From: Coffea arabica
Lineage: Eukaryota; Streptophyta; Magnoliopsida; Gentianales; Rubiaceae
Direction: 5' to 3'
Assembly: GCF_036785885.1 (NCBI RefSeq)
Contig: NC_092326.1
Coordinates: 41,130,287 to 41,194,286 of the forward strand
DNA length: 64,000 nt
The notes beneath the pieces were generated by a model. That model was not told where the DNA came from. It searched no databases and saw only the letters and a program-made list of their open reading frames with translations. Position 1 is the stretch's first letter, and each line of letters starts with the position of its first letter. Made by a program: the position numbers and the translations under genes. Below, in pieces: positions 1 through 10,800 of this stretch.

Positions 1-287
1 CGAACCCTTGAGGAAAAGATTTAATCCTATTAGAAAATAATGAGGTCCAAAAGATTTATTCTTGACATCTAACCGTTTGTTCATTGCTTTCTTGATCATT
101 GGATCACCGTTTGATTGTCATAATGGAAAAAAGTTAAGGATTGGAGTTGAAATTGTGAATTATTTCCAATGTAAAACATGTATGCACTAAAAGATCAATG
201 GTCCCAAAAAAAAATTGCACAAAGTGTAGATTGTGGACACTATATTTTGATGGGAGAGGCGATAAATTCATATCCTTTTTTTAAGGC

Positions 288-480
288 TTGTTTTTTTAGT
301 TGATTATTTTAACTGATTATATGTTTTAATTTTAATTTTTTAACAATAAAAAAGTTAAAATTTATAATTGCACAAAGAGTAACTTTTGCAAAGTCATTAT
401 AAACTGATTTTGGTTGATTACAGATTATTCTCTATAATCACTTTTCATAATTAGATTTTACAAAATCTAAAGTAAACGAA
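288..480. repeat. Dispersed ~195-bp MITE-like repeat, copy 1
   Basis: The segment opens with TTGATTATTTTAACTGATTATA and closes with AGATTTTACAAAATCTAAA. The same opening and closing words, in the same order and spacing, occur at 15723-15915. The ends contain partly inverted CTGATTATA/TATAATCAG words, as expected of a small non-autonomous DNA transposon. Family and target duplication were not established. Confidence 0.5.
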
Positions 481-723
481 AATATGGCCATAACTTTCAA
501 TGCTAATGTCCAATTCACCAATCCATGAAAGGTGTTTGTTAATTTAAGATGGATGAAAGAGCATGCATTTATTCTTGCTTTTTGATGATTCCAAGTGTAG
601 CATTTGTATTAATGTATTCCATTTGATAGCTATAGTAAGTACAGTTTTAAAATCTAAGATATGGCCAAAGCTTGGCAACTTACAAGAGAGGGAGAGAAAG
701 GATATATATACATGTACATATAG

Positions 724-784
724 ATACATGCACGTGCGCGTGCGCGCGCACACACGCATATATATATATATATATATATATATA
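724..784. repeat. Alternating purine-pyrimidine tract (Z-DNA-prone)
   Basis: From 724 to 784 every base alternates purine and pyrimidine without a break: CA/TG steps, then a core of CG/TG steps around 731-757, then an (AT)n run from 758. A second alternating stretch, 702-722, lies just to the left. GC/GT alternation of this length is the classic sequence pattern for left-handed helix formation under supercoiling. The (AT)n part is also a variable microsatellite. Confidence 0.8.
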
Positions 785-1319
785 ATGTAAAAAACTTAAT
801 CATATACATATATCTTACTTTGTTTGTCCCAAACTATCCATATTGATGACATTTTGAGTCATGTTTCCTTGGTTTTGTGGTAAGAAAGTGCTCCTACAAA
901 GTTAATAGTTCAAGTTTTTTTTTGTCTTTTGTTTTTTTAATGTAAGTCAGAAATCTCAAATCCAGAATCTTTCACTTACACTTTTTCCTTCTAAATTAAT
1001 AGTTCAAGTTGCATTACTATAATACGAAATTAGTATCATTTATGCGTTATCATGAATAATTATTGCTAATGATCAAATTCATTCAAAACCTTAAACCTCA
1101 ATATACATCCTTAAACTTACATATAAAAACAAATGATGGTGTGAAGTGTAACATTGGGGTTATGTCATGGACCAAAAAGTATTAGAGTCTTTTCACCAAC
1201 GGGGAGAAAAAAAAAAGAAGTTTTGGTTATAATAAATGTCATGTGCATTCAATGGCAAAATTGTTTAAAGTACTTTGTTAGAGTAATAATTTTGTTACAC
1301 TTCATGGGCCTTAAATTAG

Positions 1320-1787
1320 AATTGGATACCTCGCGGGTAGTCCGATCGGTAGAGTATACAAAATTGAAAAATTCTGATTTATCGATCGAATTTGAATTAA
1401 ATTCTAAAATTTTGAAATCCATTATTTGGAATTCAGAATTGAAACCTGGTTTTTCGATTCGAATTATAATAATCTGATTTGAATTCGGTAATGGAATTTT
1501 TCAAATTTCGATTTCGATTTCGAATTCGGAATTCCTATTTTGCTTTCAAATTCATTTTTCATATACATATATATATATAATATTTTATATATATGTAATA
1601 TAACATTTATATAATAATAAAAATTTTTATATTCCTGATTTCGATGAAATCAGAATTTACCGAATTTCAAAATGAATTCGGAGTTAATGAATTCAAAATC
1701 GAATTCGATTGAAAATTTTGATATCAAAATTTTGAATTCAAATTTTTGAATTATTGATTTCGAATCCGATTCACACCCTTACTGACT
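1320..1787. repeat. GAATTCG-rich inverted-repeat element, hAT-MITE-like
   Basis: Both halves are dense in GAATTCGA/TTCGAATT words. The right half, read in reverse, resembles the left half, with an AT-rich centre near 1560-1625. The right end reads GATTCACACCCTTA, the inward complement of TAAGGGTGTGAATC, a terminal type common in plant hAT-derived MITEs. The left end is less clear and no target duplication was found. The same style recurs at 33867-34276 and 43968-44401. Confidence 0.45.
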
Positions 1788-2174
1788 GTTCCGTAGCCTG
1801 GTAGTTATCAGTGTATTTTTGGGACAAAGCTCTGTATAATTTAGGTGATTAGTCTGGCCTAAAGGTTAGATATTCTAAGTGAAAAAAAAAAAAATTTTGA
1901 ATCGGGGACCAGGGATGTAATTCGGACTGGGCTGTAAGTCCTAGAATCTGGAGTATGGAGCATTTGGTATATGGCGTTCGGGTATGAAATGAGAAAAGTC
2001 GGGCCCGGGTTATTATTAGTGCCTTCAAATCTAACAAAACACAATCCATTTTCCCCCACTGCTTCTCTTCATTCCTCTCCTCTTTCATCTTGACTGGCTT
2101 CCACTCGCCAAAAACCGAAACCTGGAGCAGGAGCAGCAGCTCAACCCCTGAAAATCTAAAGCCTCTTTTCCTCC

Positions 2175-2195
2175 ATGGTTATCGAGTTGAGTTGA
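2175..2195 (+). promoter_or_regulatory. Short upstream ORF in the presumed TON1 leader
   Basis: An ATG opens a six-codon frame (MVIELS, then TGA) about 145 bases before the TON1 start codon. If transcription begins upstream of it, ribosomes would meet this uORF first. The transcription start is not visible in the sequence, so the role is an inference. Confidence 0.35.
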
Positions 2196-2319
2196 GCAGA
2201 GCAGAAATCTGCTTGGAAAGAGGGCAAATTTGAATTTTATTAGCTGCCTTTGTACAATTGAATTCGAAAGTTAGACGAGAAGACTAGAATACGCCACATT
2301 TTCAGTCGGTGACGGGAAA

Positions 2320-5300
2320 ATGGACGATTATGCAAGAGAAATGATGGACCTCAAGACCCTTGTCACTCGAACCCTAGAAAAGAAAGGCGTCCTCGCCAAG
2401 ATCCGAGTATATTATCTCTCCTACCCTTTCTTTTCCTTTTCTTTTTTTTTTTCATAATTTATGCACAGAAGATAGTTTGCTTATTCATGTGATATTTATT
2501 TTAACAATTCTGTTGAAATCTCTTCAATTTGCTCCTGTGCCTGTAGAGATAAGATAATCATTTACCTTTGACATGTACTTTATAGATTTAATGCGTCCCA
2601 AAAATCCATGACAGATCGGAGTGCAAAATTTGAAACACAAAAAGAGGTCCCCGCCCCCCACCCACCCACCATTTTTTTGAGCGATTTACTCGTTTCTGTT
2701 TCTCATCGGTATTTTTATTTTTGGGTTTAGAAGCAAGATGAATTAAGCTAGGTAAGTCCAATGTAGTGCTTTTGGAGCGTTGCATTGTCATACGATACAG
2801 CAAAACTCCACTGTTCAAGGGGAAAAACAAGGAGAATGGTGGAGGATACTGGTATTTGAGGGATGCGCAATACTGATTGTGAATTTTCTGTTTCGTGGTG
2901 AAATTGTGCCAGTAAATAGTGGGGAAAGAATTGAGTGAAATTCAATTATTTAGTTGTATTTTGGGTAAATTTTTAAGCTTGATAAGCTAGTCTATAAAGG
3001 GGCTCTGGTTTTTGGAGATGCAATGTTGTAACACAAAACTCAAAGCTGCAAGCTTTTCTTTGTTTTAGATAGGCGTCTAGGGAACTTCAGGAAATTATAA
3101 CTTGGAGTATTATTTTATATTGAAGGTATTTAATTTGATGAATGAGAATACTAATTGCAATTACTTGTTTTCTTTACATTTTATTCCTTCTTGTGGTGTT
3201 TGCTCGTGAAGGGAGATGCAAAGAGTAGCTTTATTTGCTGATTGTACTTCATTTGTTACGCTAGGCTGAACTGAGAGCAAGTGTTTTTGAGGCAATTGAA
3301 GAGGAAGATAGGGCCATTGAGAAGGATGAAGGTTTGCCTGCCGCACTGTTGGGTAGCTGCAATGAGCGTGCTAAACAGCTCCATAATTCTCCTTCAGGTT
3401 CTTGCTTCATGCTGTTGCTTTGATATTTCTCACTTCTCACAATGGCTAACCTTCCATTCCTTGTTCTTGCCTTGGGATGTTGCTATAATTTGTTGTTTTG
3501 ATGGTTTAGCAAAATATTTTATCATTGATGATGCACATAAGAATCGATCATTGTTATCTAATTTCTTAAGCTGAATGTGTAGAAATTATTACTTTGGAAG
3601 TAACCTGACATTATTCTAGGACTGATGTATTTTCTTGAATTTTAAACTGTAAATATATGATTTACTCACATAAACATATCATGCGATCTTTACAGAGACA
3701 GTTCGTTTTCTAACATCCTTTTCCCTTGTATATATGTCCTAAATGCAGGAAGGCTACTAACTGCCCTAATATGTGAATATTTGGATTGGGCTTCACTAAG
3801 CCACAGTCTGAAAGTTTACTTGCCAGAGTGCAATTTGGTAAGTTAAATACTTCTCCTATTGTATGTTGTGAAATTTCCAGGTCTTTCATTTTCTTATTGT
3901 TTTAGCTTATTGATCTTTTAATTACAGCCAAAGGATTCTTGGAAATCTGAATTGAAAGAGTTCAGTAGCAAGAATGGATATGATATTAACAGGAATGGAG
4001 ATAGTGGTCCTTTGCTTTTAGATGTTCTTGAAGGATTTTTGAAGTACGAGGTATGATACCGTTTCATCCTTTAATTATGCTCATCTATATTTTGCAGAAT
4101 ATCTTCCATACTCTTTTGCCTGCTTCATTTTTTTAATCAGTAAATCATCTAAATCTTCTAGGCAAGCAGGACTTATAACGTTCTTGTTCTATTATTTCTT
4201 TTACTTGTTATATGATCATCAAATTCAGTTAAATGCAATAATATGCTTGCCGAGTAATTTACCTTTCTAAGTGGCTATTACAATGACTGCCCATTTATAG
4301 CCCTTGTAGACCATATGACTACCCATTTATAGCCCTTGTAGACCATGCATCAATATTGTTTTGTACCTCTCCATATTCAAAGATTAAGGTATGAAGTTTA
4401 AGGAAAGTCATTTTTCTTTTGTGCATTGGAAGTATTTAATGTGTCCCTCCATATCATTTGAATTATGATTTGATGGATCATCAGATCTTGATTAAGTAGT
4501 AGGTTTTCTCATATTAGTTGTTGTATGCAAATGAAGGAAGAGATCAATAATCACTTGTTCTATATGCTTTCTGGACGTTCAAGGACTATGACGCAGCTTG
4601 CTACTTTTCTAGTTGTTGAATCAGTTGTCTTTTTGAAATATGAATTGTATGTGTTTGTTGATGCAAGGGAATCCTGGTTACTCTTTGCAGAGGTCTTCAG
4701 TCAGTATTGCATTCTACCATCACTGCGTATATTTTAGACATGTATATTTTTTAATTTATTGTTAGTCTGAGACTGAAATTCTTTAGTTGTTGTGTAACCT
4801 GCCTAGTATAGAATTTAGGAATTCAGTGTACTTTGTGTCTGTTTGTTTGGAGCATCTCTAAGGCAAGTCTTACTTTAGTATGAGATTCTGTGACTTGAAT
4901 ATGGTGCTATACCAATGTTTGATAGTCAGATTTTGGGCTTAGATGAATTCAGATTGCCACAGTTGGTTTTCTCAATTAGTAAATCACTTTTTTTTTCCTG
5001 TGCCTGACAGTCTTTATTTTTGGTTTTTCTCTAGTCTGATTTTTCAGATGATGTTGCAACTTTAAATCTCAGATCTGATGCATTTTCTTGCAGAATTTGT
5101 CTCAAGCGAGGGGTATGGGAAGGAGACTAACCATGCCAGATGCAGAATCTTTGTCCAGCTTAGAGACTAGAAATACTAGGAGACCTTCTTCCTCATCAGT
5201 AGCTGGTGGCATACCTCCTTTGGGAAGGTGCGTTACTCTCAATTTCTTTTGTTCTTGTGTTCTTCTTACTCTGTTCTTTGTGGCTCATAACTAGCTTAAT

Positions 5301-5731
5301 CCTTCTCAATGCTGTAGCAGGCCGCTTCCTTCTTCCCAGGCATCTGGTGAGTTGCCAACATATGTAACATTATTGGTTCCATAATATCTGTTAAAATTTT
5401 GTATTTCTCTAATGTACTTGAGATTTCAGATAGAAGAGCTGGGACATCCATGTCTGGCTACAGGAAAGACGAATACAATTGGAGATATGATGGTGATGAG
5501 CTCCCAGAAGAGGTTGTCCGTGCATCAGCTGCCTTGGAGAACCTTCAGTTGGATAGAAAAGCTCGGAACCTAACCTCATCTTGGCGGTTTGTTTCTTTTC
5601 TCTGTGGCATTTTGTCTCAACTTGGATTTGTTTCTCCGTGGCATTTGTCTCAACTTGGATTTTTGGGACTTTGATGCAGGCATGCAGGTGATGGAATATC
5701 TGAAGATGATGGCAGGACAGACCCGATGTAG
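2320..5731 (+). CDS. TON1: TONNEAU1 (TON1) centrosomal FOP-like protein
   Basis: Eight coding exons join in phase: 2320-2406, 3265-3397, 3749-3837, 3928-4050, 5094-5227, 5321-5346, 5430-5586, 5680-5731, all with GT-AG introns, giving 266 residues (Arabidopsis TON1 is about 260). The N-terminus MDDYAREMMDLKTLVTRTLE and the LisH-like segment at residues 74-106 (LICEYLDWASLSHSLKVYLP) identify the family. The middle is Ser/Arg-rich; the end is acidic and stops ISEDDGRTDPM. TON1 is related to human FOP. With TRM proteins and the PP2A subunit TON2/FASS it forms the cortical complex that organises interphase microtubules and the preprophase band (family knowledge). The start is the first ATG in phase with the conserved N-terminus. 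Nothing is broken. Intron 4 (4051-5093) carries a 32-bp tandem duplication. Confidence 0.95.
4283..4346. repeat. 32-bp tandem duplication in TON1 intron 4
   Basis: The unit beginning ATGACTGCCCATTTATAGCC is followed directly by a second copy differing at one visible base (ATGACTACCC...). It is intronic and does not touch a splice site. It is probably a recent replication slip and a usable length marker. Confidence 0.85.
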
Positions 5732-6432
5732 CTGCTATGGTCTTTGAATTACTTAATATTTTGGGTGGATTTATTCTTCATCCATCTGTAATTTAGGTCA
5801 TGGGACGGGTAGTGTTGTGATGTAATGTAATGGTATAATATTATATACATATCTGTGCGTCCTCCAGTGATTTGTGTGATTTCTTTCTTCTTCCTGTTTT
5901 CCAATTTAAGATTTTTCTTTTAAATTTTTACCCTGTTGGTTTTCTTTTCAGTTTCATTTTGGTTTCATTATAGCTTCAGTTTGAGGACTCTAGTGATTTT
6001 GGTTTCTTTTCAGTTGCTTATGGATGATGCTCTTTGATGTTCAGGTTGAGCCATCAGACAACTCAAGTTGATGTTCATGCAAGCCTCTACTTGTGCTTGT
6101 AGCACGCCTTTCAACCTTTAAATCTCACCAGAGTCTTGACTCCAAGACTTTCCAGCAAAGCCAACATCAAACATCACAACACCTAAATGAAAAAAAATTG
6201 AAAAGATGTTGATAGCAAGGTTTCCAAATTAGATTCAACAGAAAACATTTTATTAGCAATCTTCTAACCACAAAGCATCCAAGAAATTTTCACGGAGGAG
6301 AGTACTAACTAATTGATCTGATTTGAGGGGCTTTGTTTGAGTCCAGAGGCGATGGTGTGAAACTTGTCCAAGCAATTTATATCCCTTTTTTTTTTGTTGT
6401 CGAATTTTATACTCCAGTAGATATACTAATAT

Positions 6433-6530
6433 GTGCTATGTTTGGGTAGGAGATTATTTTGGGATAATTATTTTAAAAATATGTTGATGATGTAAGTAAA
6501 TTAATGTGTGTAAATAAGGTGTAGATAAAT
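6433..6530. mobile_element. Truncated MITE relic (GTTTGG-AGATTATTT family)
   Basis: The words GTTTGGGTAGGAGATTATTTTGGGATAATTATTTT, then GTTGATGATGTAAGTAAA and AATAAGGTGTAGATAAA, parallel the left halves of the elements at 15040-15180, 20285-20445 and 41825-41880. The matching right terminus is missing because the next feature, a SINE-like A/T-tailed element, abuts it. It is probably a MITE interrupted or truncated by that insertion. Confidence 0.4.
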
Positions 6531-6665
6531 TTTTTTTTTTACAAGACATTATACCTCACCCCCAAGCGTTAAGAGAGGTTCGAACCCTGGACGTGAACGG
6601 CTACCCAAGACCAGACCTCGTAGTCGTTTCGTCCACCACGATGACCCACTCAATTTTGTACACAT
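6529..6665 (-). mobile_element. tRNA-derived SINE candidate
   Basis: Read on the minus strand, GTCTGGTCTTGGGTAGCCG is followed by CAGGGTTCGAACCTCTC, which contains an excellent RNA polymerase III B-box (GGTTCGAACCT). The sequence then runs to TATAATGTCTTGT and an 11-base A tail at 6540-6530. The order box A, box B, unique body, A tail is that of a plant SINE. The 5' end and target duplications were not found, so the left boundary is approximate. Confidence 0.5.
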
Positions 6666-7831
6666 TCGTGATTGATTGAGTTGAGTTCTCCCAGCTGCCG
6701 TGTCAGTCTGAGGGCGGAGAAATGTACGCACTTCTTTTTTTTTTACATTCACGTGGATTAATCCTGAGTCGCATACTCGCATTTATGCCACTGTGCATCA
6801 CGTTGAGAAATGCAAGGCAGTCCTCAACCACTACTAGTCTACTACTACTATAAAGTCAAAAGAAGTCTGTCGGTAATCCATTTCTATTTTTCTGCTCCTT
6901 CCAAAAGAAGAAAACATGGTGGCGTTGACTACACCGCCACCATTAGTACCCTGACCGAACAAGAAAGCAAGCAAACTGTTTCAACCAAACCATTCCACAA
7001 ACTCCCACTTAACTCCCCCCCCCCCCAGTCAAAAACAACACGATTAAGACAGCCTCTTGGGCAAATGTCACTTAATTGTGTGATTAATTGGGCAAATGCC
7101 ACGATTAAGAATAAAGCACATTTACATGTATATATATATATATACAGAGTCAATAATCTGATAACCTTTATTTTAGATCGCGCAGGTTTAGTTACTACAT
7201 CTTATTTCTTCACGTGTGATTGACAAATTATTGCATAAAATAAGATTTATTCAGTGCCTACTCAACAATCTGTTTGTTTTAGATCGATCGCATAGATTTA
7301 TTTATTATATTTTATTTTTTCTTGTGATTGATGAATTATTACGTGAAATAAGATTTATTCAATGTGCACCCTTCAATAATAGGCTGCGAATTCCCTTGTC
7401 AAAAAAAAAAAAAAAATTAAAACCTTTGTTTTAGAATTACCAGTGCAATTGCTGGCTGGAGCATGTAGGAAGATGTACACACGTCTATTTAATGTTTGAG
7501 CGACTTTGAATAGTAGCACTCTAGTCTTTTTTTTTTTTTTGGGGAATTGTAGTGCTCTAGTCTGATGGGTGATTTCCTTGAGCATTTCTTGGAAGCTGGC
7601 AAATTTACGCTTCATCGTCGAGAAGACACAAATCTTTCCTCTTCCTCCTCAGCTCCTCCTCCTCCTCCTCCTTTTCCTCCCTCGTAGGTTTTGAGTCCAG
7701 ACATTCCGACTTAGTACTATATTACTACGTCGTCAGTCCACCTCTTTTTTCCCTGCTGCTCAATAGTCTAAAAAGCTTTCAAAAGCACGAATCTTCTCTC
7801 TTCCCACCTTTCTTTTTTTTTTTGGGTTGAA

Positions 7832-10800
7832 ATGGCGGTGTTGAACCGCTTAATATCAAGAAGCCGAGGCTGCTCGGCAATAATATTGAGCTCCTACCCG
7901 TATTCACATTCAATCCGGAGTTTCTGTTTCAAGTCATGCGAGAGTAGTGGGATCAACTTACCCCCCGTAGTACCATCACCGTCTTCAACCTCAACCCCTG
8001 CTTCTCCTGGTCCCTCTGTAATTCCAACTGCTCGGGAAGGCAGAAATGTCCAGTGGGTTTTTCTGGGCTGCCCTGGGGTCGGCAAAGGAACCTACGCCGC
8101 TCGCCTCTCCACTCTTCTCGGTGTCCCCCACATCTCCACCGGTGATCTCGTTCGCCATGAGCTCTCCTCCCAGGGTCCTTTGTCTTCTCAGGTCCTCTTG
8201 TTTCGAATTCCTTCTGGCCTTTTTTATTCCGTTTGCTTTTTGAGATTTATGCGTTCGGTCTTTTCTTGCGATAGATGCATTCAATCTGAAAGTGAATTTT
8301 GATAAATATTAAGAAAGGTAGAATCATTAAACAATGTTGAGCAGGTGTTTGATTTATTGGTGTTAGTTGAAATATAATTAGTCTGGCAAGCGTAAAGATT
8401 TGTCTGTAAAAGTCACGAGTGTAGGTGGTGCACCTGATGTACAAGCAGCGAAATTTCAAATTTTGAATACGATCTGGTGTCATGAACGTGTGTCCGCTTG
8501 TGTCAAAAAATTCCTACACTGTCTAAAAAGGTAATGCCTTTCATTACTTTGATATTTACTGTTAATACCGAGGTCGGCATGGGTGTTGCAAGGATATTTG
8601 AGCAAATTCTTTTTCTTTTTTATTTCAATTCAATCGTTCAATGCCTCGTGGTGTGATTTAGCGTTTGTGATTGTTGGTATTCAACTAGTAAAACCTTGTG
8701 GAGAGTGCTAGGACGCATTTGGGACTTTTTATGAAGTCATGCGGTTATTATGGAAGGTAGGACTCAAGTTAAAGCTTGGATGGTAGCTTCCTTTGCAGTT
8801 TGGTAGGTTATTTGGGAAGGAAAGCAACAGCAGATGTTTTTGATCATAGACTTCATCTGAATATTAGTTGTGCCAGTTTGATATTATATACTCTACTGCA
8901 ATGGACAATTCATCCTGACATGCATGGTTTCATGGTGGTCGTATTAATTGCTATCCCTACTCCTCTTGAATTTGTGGACAACCAATAAATGGAATAGTCA
9001 CTAGGTTTTACTAATCACAAAGATGGAAATAGAAATGTTCTGTAGTAGAATATTTGCTTGTAGTTGGATACCAATTAAAAAAAGGGCTCACTAAAAAGGA
9101 AGAAAAGCTAGCTTCTGACATCAGTATTCCTGGCTTCTGGGTTTTAGTCATCAGAACTTGTTATTTTCTGGTCATTTCCTTAGTTTCTGTGATTACGTGG
9201 AGCTTTTTTGATGTTGTGTGTGCCTCTTTAGCCTTATAAATGACTAGTAGTGAAGAACTTATGCTCCATCCATGAACTGGACAAAAATGAACTGCTAATC
9301 ACTCATGTTCATGTACAATCAGGTTCTATTTAATATGTGAATTGGAGGACAAAACTATGAGAATTCTGTAATTTCTGTCGAAGATAATTATGATGGCCTT
9401 CTGCACACCATAGATATTTTTGTATACCTGTCGTAGTCTTCTTCACAGAACTTCATGGAACAATGTCAGATGGTAGATCATTGTTAAGATAATCCTAAAT
9501 TTCTGTGTACGCGTAGTTGTCAATTTATGCTGAATCTGAGATCAACTAACCTTGACAGCTGCCTCAGTCCTCCGTGTTCTCTAGGAAAATATTTGCTCTG
9601 GTGATGTTTAAGCACAATATTTATGTTTACAAGAACTCAATCACTTTCGAATAAAAAGCCCGTGGCAAAAGAAAGTCAAGGATATGTAAAAGTATCCTTT
9701 TGGATAGTTCTGTATCATAAGTCATGATTTACTTGTGAGAGCATTGGAATATTAGATTACCTGGATAATTGGTTACCTTCGTCTTCCTTACTTTTGATGG
9801 AGTTGCATTTACTCAGAAAAGTATGGAGCTGCACTGGGCTCTTTTTGGCAGTTACATCCTAGAGTGTTTTTTATGCATCTGTGTATCTGTGCAACTATAC
9901 ATGTTGATTTTCTTTAATTGATTATGTTTGGTAAACTCTTTCTGCATTTTCAGCTTGCTGAGATTGTCAACCAAGGAAAATTGCTTTCAGATGAGATCAT
10001 AATAAATCTTCTTTCCAAGCGTCTTGAAGCTGGAGAAGCCAATGGTGAAACTGGATTCATTCTTGATGGCTTTCCTCGAACTATAAGACAGGCGGTGAGA
10101 TTTACTTATATTAGTTTTGAGAATCACTGTTTGTTTAGATTGGCTTGGTTTTAGTTTGAGTAGGACCATTCAAGATGCAACAGATTATTCTGCTTTATTA
10201 CCTAGTGAATACCCAGGAGGGCAATACAGGTGCATGTGGAAGCCAGAGTTTAACAAGTCCTGGATAGTAGTGTATATTGACCCCCATATACCTCTAATCT
10301 TGGTTTGCATGGTCGGCTGTGGGAATAGGGGCGTTGGAGGGTGGTAAGCCTTCCAACCTTTGCTGTGGCTGGAAGCACCTTTTGGCAGAAAAGTAACTGA
10401 GACCATAAGTGTTTGTTGTGGTAACTCAATTCATTTAAAATATTTTTTTAAATATTGAAGTGCTTCAAATGGAAGTGCTTCAAATGGCGTTTATTGGGTC
10501 TATGAGTATGTGTTCACTGAAATGTATTCTAAAATAACTTTGGCTTTTATAAGAAAAGCACATAATGTTGTTCATGGGTTGTGGACTACAAAGCCCAGAA
10601 TGGGCTTGGGTGAGTATGAGGAGAGAGTTGAAAGTTGGGTGATATTGGAAGAGTGTTTTGATTTTAAGTTTGTTTAAAAAAAATTTGTATTTGGAACAGC
10701 ATTTGGGATGGGGACTGGGGTGCTTTTGATGGAGAAAAGTGCACGAAGAAGTGCCCCAACAGCTCTTGTAGCGGGAGATATGAACAAACGAAAATGGTGC

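Larger units (their letters stand above)
1..2319. other. Intergenic region upstream of TON1
   Basis: No gene could be supported here. The stretch is AT-rich, with short open frames that show no family resemblance or splice-consistent extension. It contains a ~195-bp repeat also present near 15.7 kb, an alternating purine-pyrimidine tract, and an inverted-repeat region rich in GAATTCG-like words. Between about 880 and 1015 there is a weak tRNA-like A-box/B-box pair (TGGTAAGAAAGTGCTC, then AGTTCAAG), too degenerate to call a SINE. The last ~250 bases before the TON1 start are probably promoter and 5' leader. Confidence 0.6.
5732..7831. other. Intergenic region between TON1 and adenylate kinase
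   Basis: TON1's 3' UTR probably ends within about 150 bases, near the ATAATATTATATACAT words at 5830-5850. After that come a MITE relic (6433-6530), a SINE candidate (6529-6665), a 12-base C run at 7015-7026 and a (TA)n at 7132-7142. From about 7620 the DNA is pyrimidine-rich and probably forms the adenylate kinase promoter and leader. Open frames at 6549-6782 and 6810-7223 show no conserved domain and are explained by the SINE or by chance. Confidence 0.6.

Noticed and set aside
1154-1477. 107-codon open frame upstream of TON1
   Set aside because: It lies partly in the inverted GAATTCG-rich repeat, contains homopolymer and low-complexity stretches, and resembles no family.
6810-7223. 137-codon open frame between TON1 and adenylate kinase
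   Set aside because: It has no domain, runs through low-complexity (TA)n and C12 DNA, and shows no splice continuity.
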